Of a stretch of DNA of 64,000 nt, positions 9,731-21,883 are shown one piece after another (the first letter of the stretch is position 1; each line of letters starts with the position of its first letter). Location: the NCBI GenBank assembly GCA_033977085.1, contig CP138906.1, forward strand, positions 186,001-250,000, in the 5' to 3' direction. Both the position numbers and the translations under genes were made by a program. A model generated the notes under the pieces. That model ran no database searches. It was not told the DNA's origin and saw only the letters and a program-made list of their open reading frames with translations. This stretch comes from Apirhabdus apintestini. Lineage in GTDB: Bacteria; Pseudomonadota; Gammaproteobacteria; Enterobacterales; Enterobacteriaceae.

Positions 9731-11091
9731 ATGTCGTTGTATCAGCGAGTTCACTATTTTACTGTTCAGACATGCAAACGTGTTTTCCGACACCCTGAGT
9801 ACGGAATCGTGCGGTTTGATGACATGATTGCAAACGCAGATGAGTATGGTTTTGAAGTTGTGTATGTTGCCGGCATTTCGTTTGAAAATTTACCCCTTCA
9901 TTATCGCCATTTCTTCATTCCGGAAAGCATGTTTTCAGCTACCGGGTTTCTTTGCGATTTCTGGTCCCGCAGTTATTCAAACAAGTATGTAAAGGAAATA
10001 ACCGGGAAGCCGGATGTACTGATTATTGATCGGCGACTTGAAGTATGTCTGGATGCTGCATTTTTCGACTGGCTGGAAAGGGAAGATATTGCGTATCAAT
10101 ATCCCGCCTGGGAGATAAAAAATTTTCCTCAACGGTAAGGCATCATCAGAGTTATCCGCATATTTTTGCTCATGGGGAAGGCGTTCCGGAACTGGTGGGC
10201 GGAGTGAGGGAGCCCTGGCCACTTTCGCTAGAAAGGCTGAATGCTCAGGACGAAAAACGGACCCGCCTTAGCGATAATCTGTCACCCGCGATCCGGGAGG
10301 CTATTGCGAGGTTATATCCGACAGGATATCGACCTGAATGGCCGCTAAGCCAGCCGATTCCTGATGATTTCCAGATAAACGAAACTTGTCTCTGCGTGGC
10401 ATCCTCTAATGACGTCGCACTCAACTCTGCTGGCTGGCGTCCTGCCAGGCAAACGGCTTATGGTTTTGAATACGGGTATGCGGTTAATAACATTGAGGTA
10501 CCGGATGATGATCCTGTCTCCGGCGTCTGGCAGAAGGAAATGCTGATTGCGTTACGTTGCCTTGAGTCACAGTTTGACCGGCTGGCACGGGGACTAACCC
10601 GTCAATTTAAAGGTAATCATTATTCTGTCATTTTAAATCAGATTAAAAAGAATAAATACCGGACACTATTGCCCCTCAGCAGGGCTGAACAGGATGTACT
10701 CTTCGGACTGGTGGGACTGGATACGGGCGATCCAACAGGGAATATTGTCTATGATCTGTCGAAAATTGGTGTAGCTGATACCGTTTCGTTATGGGAACAT
10801 ATTACTAATGGTGGCGATCAATACCAGTCTTTTGAAGTAAGGCCGAAATCGGGGATTGATGATCCGGCATACCGGTTATTTGCTGTTATCGGGCATTGTG
10901 CCTGGTATTATCTGATATCTCATCGGACCAGTCGCTCCTGCCACGCACTGGATAATGGCCGTTGTATCAACTATGAGCCAAATCAGTCTCTGAATGTTCG
11001 CAGCATGGATTACAGAAAATTGCTGAATATGGCGCTGAAGGGAGAGTCGGAGAAAATGGTTTCTATATTAAATGAGTACCTTGAATACTGA
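9731..11091 (+). CDS. Unrecognised protein, about 450 aa (one frameshift)
   Basis: ATG at 9731 after TCATA, with GGTGAG upstream. The first frame ends at 10138, the second runs to 11091. Adding one A in the run at 10117-10122 joins them (AWEIKKFSSTVRHHQSYPHIFAHGEG). No domain is recognised. The first 135 residues are aromatic-rich (YQRVHYFTVQTCKRVF, LCDFWSRSYSNKY). The rest has a SRAEQDVLFGLVGLDTGDPTGNIVYDL stretch (split at about 10675-10755) and ends in a helical tail. GC content is lower than in the ICE backbone, which suggests separate acquisition. It lies between the ABC-3C operon and two more unknown genes. Confidence 0.6.
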
Positions 11092-11293
11092 TTTTTTCAT
11101 TTATTAGATATCGCGTGAGAGTAATGTGGCGTGGGAATGAAAACACGTTTCTGAGTGCAACCGAACGAGAGAAGAGGCTTTCTGACAGGAATATAACTAT
11201 GCTGGAAAAGTATCAGATAATTAAGGTTTAATGGGTAATTTAACTTCTTACCTCACATAGAATTTTATTTTTATTTGTCTGTATTGAATATAA

Positions 11294-11947
11294 GTGGGAT
11301 ATACATTGATAGACGCTAACGAAGAGCAGGAAACTTATCGCGATTTCCGGACCCGTCTCCTGAAATATTGTAAGTTGAATACAACAAGTTGTGGTCATCA
11401 GGTTTCATTTGATGGAACTATACCTCCTCATCCTTACGGGAGACTTCGAAAGCTGATTATTGAATTTCGCGAGCAAGTTTCTTTTCGCTACCTGAGAAAC
11501 TCTGATGAAATAGGGTGTGAGCACCATGTTCGACGTGCTTTGGGGATCCCGCTATCTACTTCTCTGTATCCAAAACGTTGGTCACTGCTAAGGCATATCG
11601 CGCAAATATTTGTCCCGCTACGTTTCACTATGCGTCAGATGTACTCAATTTTGCTTCAGGTGCGCACTTATGAGGGGCGGGAATATATATTCAATAAATA
11701 TTTTTCGCGGATGTTTCCTCTGGAATCAGTGAGATTCACCGCTGGCATTGATTTCGCCTTAAGGCGTTTAGACCTCCCTTCTACATGGGAAGAATTTCAG
11801 GCGCTACAGCGTCTCGATCCTGACTGGATAAAGGCGACTTATGATGTAGGGATTCGTAATGTCAGCGACATCGTACCCTATGGTCAATATGGTCACTTTA
11901 AGTTGAGGGGTATTTTGCCCGGATACTCGTCAAAGAGAAAATTGTGA
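11294..11947 (+). CDS. Unrecognised protein, 217 aa
   Basis: GTG start at 11294, with TTG at 11309 an alternative. The product is basic, rich in Arg and aromatic residues, with no motif I recognise (for example HHVRRALGIPLSTSLYPKRW and FKLRGILPGYSSKRKL). Its stop codon overlaps the GTG start of the next gene (GTGA), so the two are very likely translationally coupled. The 200 bases before it (11092-11293) are AT-rich and hold no gene I can support. They may carry the promoter. Confidence 0.55.
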   Translation: MGYTLIDANEEQETYRDFRTRLLKYCKLNTTSCGHQVSFDGTIPPHPYGRLRKLIIEFREQVSFRYLRNSDEIGCEHHVRRALGIPLSTSLYPKRWSLLRHIAQIFVPLRFTMRQMYSILLQVRTYEGREYIFNKYFSRMFPLESVRFTAGIDFALRRLDLPSTWEEFQALQRLDPDWIKATYDVGIRNVSDIVPYGQYGHFKLRGILPGYSSKRKL

Positions 11948-14310
11948 CTACCCGGGAAGAGCTTGAATGGCTAAATTACAAGGGGGACGATTATTGTCGA
12001 TACTATATTGACGATGTGGAGATTTATCCTCGTGCAAAGAATGTAATTCAATTATTGCTCAGCAGCGGTATTGATAGGGAATATATTGCAGGTGTGTTTC
12101 GTTATCCGTTAACTTCCTTTAACCCACTTCAACTTATTACAAACCTGAGCATCATGCATAAAAATGGTCAGGTTGATATAAGCGCTTTATTTGATGAGGC
12201 TGGAGATATGTTCTGGCGCACCTCACCAGAAAATTGGTTCTTTGTTCTGAATATACTGGGTGCTGTATCTGCAACAGACATTATGAAATTCAGAAGGTTA
12301 CTCAATTCTGATCGTACGCTTTCTGTAGATTTTGCCGAAGAATTAAAAAAACTTGGCGCTGATATTAGTGGGTTGGCTCAATGCCAGTCGCTGATACTGA
12401 CTGTTAGCGGTCAGGAAAATAGTCTAATTCCTGTAGAACAACTTTACATGCTTGCGGCAGAACCACATTTGATGAGTATTGAACAGATCTCGCTATGCGG
12501 TGATTATCTCTCTGAGCCAGAAAAATTATCGGACTTTCTGACCGTACTGACTAAATATGGATATGGAGCCGCCTCCGCCATACTTGCCTTCCAGGTTTGT
12601 TATAAAAACTCATCAGGTGACTTGCTGGATGTATGGTTAAGTATATTAGATGGTCGAGGAAAAGGTCAGGAGTTTGAAGTTATAGCCGATTGGGTGGCAA
12701 AGGCCCTGAGAGGGGGACATTCAGCAGGGTACATATATTTATTAGGTGTGGTTCCTGTTTCCGATTTTAAGCAATTACAGCAGATATCACCTGTTGTTAC
12801 CCTCGGACCCAGTATGTTGACTTTTCTCGTTGAGAATTGTGGTTTATGCAGTGTTCAGGCGCTCAGAAACTGGTACTTCCATGCTCGTGGTATTCACGGG
12901 CTCGATCGTTGGTGTCGAATTGATGATGTCTATTATCTGCTGCTTGAAGATGCTTTTAATCGAAACAATTTCAGCTTCGTCAAGGGCAACCGACATTGTA
13001 TTGTTGATGCTGTCACTACCCGCGTCAGAGGCGTTTTGGGGAGCCGGCCTTACCGCGCCGATGAAGAAATGAAGGCATCGTACGACAAAGCCTATGAGGC
13101 ACAGTCTGCAAGTGAGTTACAGGCATTGCTTCCCGTTTTACCGCTGGTGCTTCAACAGACAGGCGGTATTCTCCTGAAGAGCGTTGTGGGTAGTGCATGG
13201 GATGCTCCTGAGATACTCAATGCTAAACTGACCGCGCTGACTCCCCTGATTAATGACTTACTTTGTGGTAAGGGGCCTTCATCACCCGTACTGGGTGCGC
13301 TTGAGGTGGATGCAATAGCGCTATTGTACCGTTCTTCCATTGAATCGATTGGCATGCACTGGGCAAAACTAGTTGGATATGAGACTCACCTGGCAGGGAT
13401 GAGACTTCGCAGCCATTATCCGATGGTGTGGCAGGGTTCAGTCCGTCAGTTGAAAAATTCGCTTGAACGAAAAAGCTTACTTGCGATGGCTGCAGCTGCG
13501 GCGTATAGCACGAAGTTCAGAAACGAGGAATATGGTGATATTTTCGTGATATGTAAGCACCTGAAAGCAAGAAGATTATATCACGCCGCCAGTGACCCAT
13601 GGGCTCTGGCGGCCCATCTGGGAGTGTTACTTTCAGCCGCGCAAGCCGATTCTGTAGTCGCTGAGTGGATTTCCAGAGATCTGGAGATTGTTGCTCATAT
13701 GGCCGAAGAAGGGGAGCAAACGTTCGAACGGATTGAGCAACTGGAGAAGCTTTTTACAGTACCCTGCCTGATGCCCTCAGTGAACATTCTGCCAGATTTC
13801 TCCGGCAATTCGACGACTCAGACGCTGCATTTCTTGCAGAGAGGCTTGCCGGAAATAGAGTATGTTCAGCGGGTGGTGGAGCAGAACAGTTGCTTGAAGG
13901 ATTCCGGCTGGCTCAGGAGACAGTTTTGACAGTATGTCAGCGCTGGATAATCAGAGAGAAAAGCAAATTCGTGCAGGATAAATCCGGGGAGCTTACAACA
14001 ATGTTGTCTGCCTTTTTATCCAAACATCCTGCTGCCTTCTTTGCTAAACAGACAGTCGGTCTGTGTACGCGTAACAATACTCTAATGTGGGAAGAGCCCC
14101 GGCATGCCCATTTGGTAGTTTTTAACCAAAAGCAACGATGTGTGGCGGGTATGGCCCTAATCTACATTGAACCGATTAAGGCACTGCATTCAGATAAAAA
14201 CTGCCTCATCATTCGGGCCATTAACCCAACTGACGAGATGCTTGTCAACAACGGGTAAAAAGTGATCCACTTACCGTCACCACCAACGGTCTAATATTGA
14301 TCCACCTTGC

Positions 14311-15089
14311 TTACTCAGGATTAGCTTCCGCTATAACCCCGGCCTTTCGTTTCTGCTTCAGTCGATAGCTCTCTCCTTTTATCTGGACTACGTGTGAGTG
14401 ATGTAAGATCCGGTCCAGCATTGCCGATGTCAGGGCTGCATCACCCGCGAACGTCTGGTCCCACTGCCCGAACGGCAGGTTAGAGGTCAGGATCATCGCG
14501 CTCTTTTCGTAACGTTTGGCAATGACCTGGAAGAACAGCTTTGCCTCTTCCTGGCTGAACGGCAGATAGCCTATTTCGTCGATGATGAGCAGTTTGGGGG
14601 CCATGACACCGCGATTGAGTGTCGTTTTGTAACGCCCCTGACGCTGGGAAGTCGACAGCTGTAACAGCAGGTCCGCTGCTGTTGTGAAGCGAACCTTGAT
14701 GCCCGCCCGTACTGCCTCGTAGCCCATGGCTATCGCCAGATGTGTTTTCCCCACGCCCGAGGGGCCCAGCAACACGATGTTTTCGTTACGTTCGATGAAG
14801 CTCAGGGAACGCAGCGACTGGATTTGCTTCTGAGGTGCGCCGGTGGCGAAGGTGAAGTCGTATTCCTCGAACGTCTTCACCGCCGGGAAGGCTGCCATCC
14901 GCGTGTACATCGCCTGTTTACGCTGATGCCGGGCCAGTTTCTCCTCATGTAGCAGGTGCTCCGGGAAGTCCATATAGCTCCATTCCTGATCCACTGCCTG
15001 TTGCGACAGTGCCGGCGCCGCGCCGATAAGGCTGTCCAGCTGGAGCTGTTCAGCAAGCACCATCAGCCGTTGATGTTGTAGTTCGACCA

Positions 15090-15093
<4 letters not shown>
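14311..15093 (-). CDS. istB: IstB helper ATPase of IS100-like copy B, intact
   Basis: The only full-length istB among the IS100-like copies in the window: 260 residues from MMVELQHQRLMVLAEQ, with Walker A GPSGVGKTH and Walker B LLIIDEIGYLP. Copies C and D lack one T in the first 20 codons (GAACAGCTCCAG here, GAACAGCCCAG there), which breaks their normal start. This copy could supply IstB to the others. The start overlaps the end of istA as in other IS21 elements. Confidence 0.95.
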
Positions 15094-16111
<1,018 letters not shown>

Positions 16112-16602
16112 AAGCTCCCCTGTATTCAGAGGAGCAGATTAACCCCTGGATCAGTTTTCAACCGCTGGGGTGGATCAGTTTTGCACCGTTGGTAACAATG
16201 CTGGCCACACACACGAGTTCGTCTATTGTTGATGCCTTTTTCGATGTGGCTATCCAGATTGCAAAAGATAACGCATTAGCGGCTGTGGCATTTCCATACC
16301 ATAACGGTGTACACCTGCTATCGAATCATCCCGCCATCGAGAAGGATATTGATAAGCGCTATATTAAGCCTTCGGTAAGACAATTCTATGGACAACCTGA
16401 TAATGAATATGTGGAATGGCGAATAAAACCACGTGCGATTGGTTCCACATTTTTTGCCTACGAACTGGGTGATGAAAAAGTCAGTGAGCTTTACGCTATT
16501 TGGTCCGGGGAAGTTAAAGAGGATAGCGCCAAGGGAGCACTTCTTCATAGGAATCATGTTGTTTCCGACTGCATTTCCGAAAAAGCATCTGAACGAAAAT
16601 GA

Positions 16603-16950
16603 AGGTTATGAGCTCGTTCGGTGGCGGCTAATCATCTGTTGTGAGCCTGCCATTCATTCTGTGTCATTGCCGTCGTATTGGGGGGGGCGTTCAGGCAATC
16701 ACCGAATCCGATAACAAAACGATTAATTACCAGCCGTCAGTTTATGCATCTATGCGCGCTGCAGCCAACGTGGTGCCCGTATCCGCGCCTTTCGGGTTAT
16801 CACTTGGCTTTTAGCGCTTACCCTGAATATCTCCTGTACTCTTCATTGCGTTACATGACGTAGTGTTGTTTTTATCGCCAATCTGGTGTACATTTAACCA
16901 GTGCTGTATACGACCCCAGTGTCAGAGTTTAATCCAGGACAGGAGAACTA
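16603..16950. other. Intergenic region without supported gene
   Basis: About 350 bases between the interrupted large gene and the next unknown gene. No frame has coding character. The stretch before 16951 contains TTTAACCAGTGCTGTATAC and a purine-rich GGACAGGAGAAC ribosome binding site just upstream of the ATG at 16951, so the promoter of that gene probably lies here. Confidence 0.4.
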
Positions 16951-17938
16951 ATGACCACATGCTCTGAGCGTTTTTTAAGCTACGATGATATTTGTAAACG
17001 TCCTGCTTTTGATCAAAATTATGAGATCAGCCCTGATAATTTTCATAAACTCATTGGTAAATATTCTTTTAAGGAAAGGCATATTTGTCAGGTACGTACA
17101 AATAAAGGTATTTGTCGTCAGAAACACAATAATGGTTGGCTGGGTGTTTCTCTGGAAGGTGTTGAAGCACTGATTGGTTGTGATTGTGCGGTAAACTATT
17201 TTTCAGCCCATGATGACTTCATCCGGGAAAAGAATCGTGTTAATGATGAACTTGACCGGAAAGAAGCACTTGAGAAAATGTCATTATTACTCGGAAAAAA
17301 CTGGAAACGGCGAGTTATATTGTGGACCTTGAAAAAACAGTCAAAAAGGTTGAAGGTAAACTAAGCGAAATTTATAATACCTTCCCCAATGAGGTTTTGC
17401 GTTTTCTCTATGATGCTCAGAGAACAAATAACTGGGATGTGTTTGTTGATGTGCAAAAATTCAAAGCAGTTGAAGATGAAAATGGAGAAACATTCCCCAG
17501 GAGAGCTGGATTAAAAGTAAACTGGGAAAAGTTAGTGCCATCTCTCCATCAATGGATTTAAAACGTCTTTTAGATAACGTGACAGATCTCAGGAAATTTT
17601 ACAACTCATTCGCCACGGTCAGGCTTGATGATTTAGCTGATATAAAAACACCGAAACTTAAAAAACATGTTAAGCGACTTGGTCTGAAGGATGAATATGC
17701 ACAGTTGATAGTGAAATATAATGAGGAAGTTAGCGCGTTTTTAAAAGAGTCCAATATGGAACTTCTAATATATGTCTGTGATAGTAATAAAGAACAATTC
17801 TTAACTACGCAGGCGTTGATGAGATTGTCTGGTTTAAAAGCCACTCATAGTATCTATATTGATAAACGTTTGAAAAGTATTAAGGATAAAATGGAAAAAT
17901 TATTCGGTGGCGATTACATACGGAAGAGTGTGCGCTAA
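16951..17938 (+). CDS. Unrecognised island protein next to integrase, about 325 aa (two frameshifts)
   Basis: ATG at 16951 follows AGGAGAAC. Three frames in series read MTTCSERFLSYDDICKRPAF..., then VDLEKTVKKVEGKLSEIYNTFPNEV..., then MDLKRLLDNVTDLRKFYNSF..., ending at 17938. Shifts fall near 17300-17325 and 17545-17555. The N-terminal 90 residues contain paired cysteines (HICQVRTNKGICRQKH and IGCDCA), possibly a metal site. The middle is a coiled coil. I believe similar unnamed proteins sit beside P4-type integrases in enterobacterial islands, but I assign no function. AT-rich composition fits horizontally acquired DNA. It converges on the integrase gene across a strong terminator. Confidence 0.6.
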
Positions 17939-17961
17939 TTACTAAAAAAGAATAACACGCT

Positions 17962-17993
17962 AAAGCTCAGCCCTTTATGGGCTGAGCTTTTAT
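17962..17993. terminator. Bidirectional intrinsic terminator between unknown gene and int
   Basis: AAAGCTCAGCCC (17962-17973), loop TTTAT, GGGCTGAGCTTT (17979-17990): a perfect 12-bp stem with A and T flanks, placed exactly between two convergent genes (stops at 17938 and 17990). It should end transcription from both sides. Confidence 0.9.
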
Positions 17994-19180
17994 GCTGAGG
18001 TATTTGTACCTTCCAGCCTATCAATATAATCAGCGTACCATTGCATCATTTCACGGCGATTCTCAAGATATTGCGCGTGGTTGTAGGTTCCACGAATTGA
18101 GTTTTTATCCACATGAGCCAGTTGCATCTCGATCCAGGCTGTATTAAACCCCTGCTCATGCAAAATGGTACTCATGGTGTGGCGAAAGCCGTGTCCTGTA
18201 GCTTTACCATCGTAGCCGATACGTTTGATCACCATGTTGATACTGGCTTCATTCATCGGTTTGTTGATGTTGCAGCGCCCTGGAAACACGAGTTGATACT
18301 GACCGGTATAAGTGCGGAGTTCCTGCAGGATCGACAGAACCTGGTCTGACAAAGGCACCAGATGCTTACGGCGTTTCTTCATTCGACTTTCAGGGATCGT
18401 CCATAACGCATTCTCCAGATCAAACTCCTGCCACTCTGCAGCGCGTAGCTCAATCGTACGTACTCCTGTCAGTAGCAACAGACTGGTTGCCATACGTGTA
18501 ATGCAACTGCCATGGTAACCAGCCAGGCTGGCAAGGAACGCCGGTAATTCAGAGGCCTGAAGGTGCGGGAAGTGTTCTGTCTTTGGTGCAGTCAGTGTAC
18601 CGGTGAGTTCCGCTGCCGGATTAATCGTTGCACGTCCTGTTGCGATAGCATAACGGAAGATCTGATTGCAGTACTGCCTGACCTTACGGAGTTTTTCCAG
18701 CGAACCTCGCTTTTCAATCAACCGTAAAACTTCCAGCATTTCCAGAGGCAGGATCTCCGCGACAGGGCGTTTGCCCATATACGGGAAAATATCCTTCTCC
18801 AGAGCCTCCTGAACGCTCTCTGCGTAGCTTTCCGACCATGAGATACGCTTATGCTTATGCCACTCCATGGCGAGCGCCCTGAAGGTATTTACGACGGATA
18901 TTTTTTGGCGAGTTTTTCGAGCTCGTTTTTTCTCACTCGGATCGCCGCCATCAGCAATCACTTTTCTGGCTTCATCGCGCTTTACACGCGCGTCAGCCAG
19001 AGAGACTTCAGGATAAACGCCGATAGATAACTTTTTCTCTTTGCCGGCGATACGGTATTTCATTCGCCAGTATCGTTTTCCGGTGGTGGTTACCAGGAGA
19101 AAAAGGCCACGTTCGTCAGAGAGTTTATAGTCCTTCTCTTTGGGTTTGGCAGTCTCGACCTGCCGGGCTGTCAGTGCCAT
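17990..19180 (-). CDS. int: P4-type tyrosine recombinase (integrase) of tRNA-Phe island
   Basis: An intact 396-residue integrase. An N-terminal DUF4102 arm-binding domain (MALTARQVETAKPKEKDYKLSDE, GLFLLVTTTGKRYWR) is followed by a core-binding domain and the catalytic domain. The active-site set is LTGVRTIELR (Arg), HGFRHTMSTIL (His-x-x-Arg), LAHVDKN (His) and YNHAQY (Tyr near residue 375). It would insert and excise the element at the 3' end of tRNA-Phe, whose fragment lies 175 bases upstream (19356-19402). The length is usual for the family and there are no frameshifts. It reads away from att. Confidence 0.95.
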   Translation of the reverse strand: MALTARQVETAKPKEKDYKLSDERGLFLLVTTTGKRYWRMKYRIAGKEKKLSIGVYPEVSLADARVKRDEARKVIADGGDPSEKKRARKTRQKISVVNTFRALAMEWHKHKRISWSESYAESVQEALEKDIFPYMGKRPVAEILPLEMLEVLRLIEKRGSLEKLRKVRQYCNQIFRYAIATGRATINPAAELTGTLTAPKTEHFPHLQASELPAFLASLAGYHGSCITRMATSLLLLTGVRTIELRAAEWQEFDLENALWTIPESRMKKRRKHLVPLSDQVLSILQELRTYTGQYQLVFPGRCNINKPMNEASINMVIKRIGYDGKATGHGFRHTMSTILHEQGFNTAWIEMQLAHVDKNSIRGTYNHAQYLENRREMMQWYADYIDRLEGTNTSA

Positions 19181-19355
19181 ATGGGGGCCTCAATTTTCAT
19201 TGAACACAAAGAGCCCCCTGAAAAGCCCCCAGATGCAACTTGATTTAGAGAGAGTTGGGTTGAGGTCAGTGGAGTTCGAAATGTCAAAAAGTGATGTATG
19301 GCAGTGATTATACTTGAGTTTTGTGGAGTTTGGGAGACGTACATTGAAGTGAAAG

Positions 19356-19402
19356 TGGTGCCCGGACTCGGAATCGAACCAAGGACACGGGGATTTTCAA
19401 TC
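19356..19402 (-). other. att site: 47-bp 3' fragment of tRNA-Phe
   Basis: The minus strand reads as the last 47 bases of enterobacterial tRNA-Phe, from the 3' half of the anticodon loop (GATTGAAAATCCCCG) through the T arm GGTTCGATTCCGAGTC to the encoded CCA end. Beyond 19402 the match stops and the 5' half of the tRNA is absent. It is therefore an attachment-site repeat, not a functional tRNA gene. It lies between the integrase and parA. The rest of 19181-19501 is AT-rich, with no gene seen. Confidence 0.92.
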
Positions 19403-19501
19403 AGATCGCCGAAAAACACAGTAATTTAACGTTATTTAAGCAATTAGTTTTGTTCTAATTAACTATAAATTAGCAATTTTGTACTCCTGAATCATGTTCA
19501 G

Positions 19502-20521
19502 GTGGACAAAATGCACAATAGAATCGATCTTGACCGTACCTCATTGTTGGCAGGGAGTATTAAAAGTTCACTGTCAGTTATTGAGGGCAACAAAAGCCTG
19601 TCTGGTTTTCAGGAGCAGGTATATCCTGTTGTTTTGCCTGTTGTTTCAACAAAAGGTGGAGAAGGTAAGTCAACTAAGGCGGGAAATATTGCGGGTTATA
19701 CCGCCGATGCCGGTCTGAAAACACTGCTAATCGATGGTGATTATAATCAGCCAACAGCCAGCAGTATTTTTAAACTTCTCTATGAAGCGCCCTGTGGCCT
19801 GTATGAATTGCTCATGCAGACTGCCGATTTAAGTAATCCTGAAAACATAATTTCCCGCACAATCATTCCCAATCTTGACGTCATCATTTCCAACGATCCC
19901 GACGATCGCCTTTCCAATGATATGCTGCATGCAGCAGATGGCAGAATGCGTCTGCGTAATGTCCTGCAGCATCCTCTTTTCAGACAATATGACGTCATAA
20001 TCGTCGATTCCAAAGGCGCTGGCGGGGTGATGGTGGAGCTCGTGGTGCTCGCGGCGACTCAAAGCGTTATGGGGGTTATCAAGCCGATTTTACCCGATGT
20101 ACGCGAGTTCCTGCGTGGCACTGTACGTCTTTTATCCAAACTTCTGGTTCTGGAGCCCTACGGTATCCATATTCCCGATATTCGAATTCTCGCCAACTGT
20201 GTTGAACCCACTGTACTGGATCGAAACACCCTCAACGAACTCAAGGCAATCGTGGATAAAGGTCAGTACCCTCAGTCAGACCGTATTGCCATATCGATGC
20301 TGAATACCGAAATAGAACAACTGGAAGTCTACAAACGTGGGCATGCGTGCGGGCAGCCAGTTCATCGTCTTGAATATAAAACTGACCGTGTAAGCCTGCC
20401 GGCAGCGGAGTCCATGCACCATCTGGTCTGTGAGTTATTTCCTCAATGGAAAGACAAGTTTGATGTGGTTCTGATTAACAGGCCTCAGCCGGGATTTGGT
20501 CAGGAGGCGGATGAGGTATGA
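19502..20521 (+). CDS. parA: ParA-family partition ATPase of SPI-7-class ICE
   Basis: A 339-residue P-loop ATPase, first gene of the ICE as in SPI-7 and PFGI-1-type elements. The deviant Walker A is VVSTKGGEGKSTKA (about residues 45-58), followed by LLIDGDYNQPTAS (switch region) and YDVIIVDSKGAGG (Walker B). ParA works with ParB and its binding sites to keep excised or replicating copies in dividing cells. GTG at 19502 or ATG at 19511 can start it. The stop overlaps the ATG of the helicase gene by four bases. Intact. Confidence 0.92.
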   Translation: MDKMHNRIDLDRTSLLAGSIKSSLSVIEGNKSLSGFQEQVYPVVLPVVSTKGGEGKSTKAGNIAGYTADAGLKTLLIDGDYNQPTASSIFKLLYEAPCGLYELLMQTADLSNPENIISRTIIPNLDVIISNDPDDRLSNDMLHAADGRMRLRNVLQHPLFRQYDVIIVDSKGAGGVMVELVVLAATQSVMGVIKPILPDVREFLRGTVRLLSKLLVLEPYGIHIPDIRILANCVEPTVLDRNTLNELKAIVDKGQYPQSDRIAISMLNTEIEQLEVYKRGHACGQPVHRLEYKTDRVSLPAAESMHHLVCELFPQWKDKFDVVLINRPQPGFGQEADEV

Positions 20522-21883
20522 GCCAGATATCTGTTTCTGCAGAATCCATGCTGTTTAACGTCGGGGCTGAAACTGGCGTTCTGGGTGGCCTGATGCTCGA
20601 TAACGACCGCTGGGATGAAATTGCGCCGCTTCTTAATTCCGGTGATTTTTATTATGGCCAGCATCAACTCCTTTTCAGGGAGATCGAGCGTCTGGTCAGT
20701 GCCGGCCTGCCCATTGACCTGATTACCCTGTCCGAATCCATGGAGCGAAAAGGCCTGCTTGAGCGGTGCGGGGGCTTCGCTTATCTGGCCGAACTATCAA
20801 AAAACACGCCGAGCGCCGCCAATATTGTTGCCTATGCCGAAATTGTACGTGAGTACAGTCGCAAGAGACGGCTGGTGAAGCTGGGGCATGAGTTACATCA
20901 ACAGGCTTCAGTTGGTGATGCAGATATATCTGGTCTGATTGAAAAGGCCGAAAAGCAGTTATTCAGTCTTGCTCAGCAGGCCAGTGACCCCGAACTTTGT
21001 CTGAGCGTCACCACTCAGGTTGCTGACACGGTCGGCTGGCTGGAATCAGTCAGTGGGGGAAGCGGTGTGACCGGTACTCCGACGGGTTTTGCTGAGCTTG
21101 ATGAGAAAACCTGTGGCTGGCAGGACGGTGACCTGATTTTACTGGGCGCCCGGCCATCAATGGGGAAAACGGCAGAAGCGCTGAAACATGCCGTTGCCGC
21201 TCTGGAAGGCAGTCCCGACAAGACTGTTCAGTTCTACAGCATTGAGATGCCAACCCAACAGCTCGATACTGCGTCTGCTTTCAATGCTGGCCATAGTGCC
21301 CTTTGATAAATTACGCAAGGGACAGCTGAGTGAGGGGCAGTGGGCATTACTGTCCGACGCCATGGCGAAGCTCAGTTCATGGGAGGGCAGGTTACTGATA
21401 GATGATACCAGCTATCAGACACCTTCCACGTTACGTATCAGTGCGCGGCGTAATGTGCGCAAGTACGGTCAGTCCTCGCTCATTCTTGTCGATTATCTTC
21501 AGTTGATGAGTTGCCCGGGCAGGGAGAACCGTACGCAGGAAATTCAGGAAATCTCGCGCTCCCTCAAGTCGCTGGCCAAAGAGATAAAGTGCCCTGTGGC
21601 CGCACTTTCCCAGCTTAATCGCAGCGTTGAACAGCGTCAGGACAAACGCCCGACACTCAGTGACTTACGTGACTCCGGCTCACTGGAGCAGGATGCGGAT
21701 GTCATTATGTTCCTTTATCGCGATGAAGTTTATAACGAGCACTCACCTGACAGCGGGATAGCGGAAATCATTCTGGGTAAGCAGCGTCAGGGACCGCTGG
21801 GGACTGTCAAAGTCCGCTTCGACGGCGAGTATATGCGCTTTTCAGAGTATCACCTCGGTTATGGGGAGGTGAGTCATGGCTAA
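20518..21883 (+). CDS. dnaB: DnaB-type replicative helicase of ICE (one frameshift)
   Basis: N-terminal DnaB domain (ETGVLGGLMLDNDRWDEIAP) and RecA-like SF4 helicase domain with Walker A GARPSMGKTAEA. The C-terminal part has LILVDYLQLMS (Walker B/H3), LSQLNRSVEQRQDKRP (H4 with arginine finger region) and ADVIMFLYRDEVY. The two frames meet near 21270 (MPTQQL then ILRLLSMLA), a one-base difference. About 455 residues when joined, normal for the family. ICEs of this class carry their own helicase, as expected for autonomous replication after excision. It overlaps parB by eight bases. Confidence 0.92.

Noticed and set aside
19356..19402. Functional tRNA-Phe gene
   Set aside because: Only the last 47 bases match. 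The D arm and 5' acceptor half are missing, so it is an att repeat.
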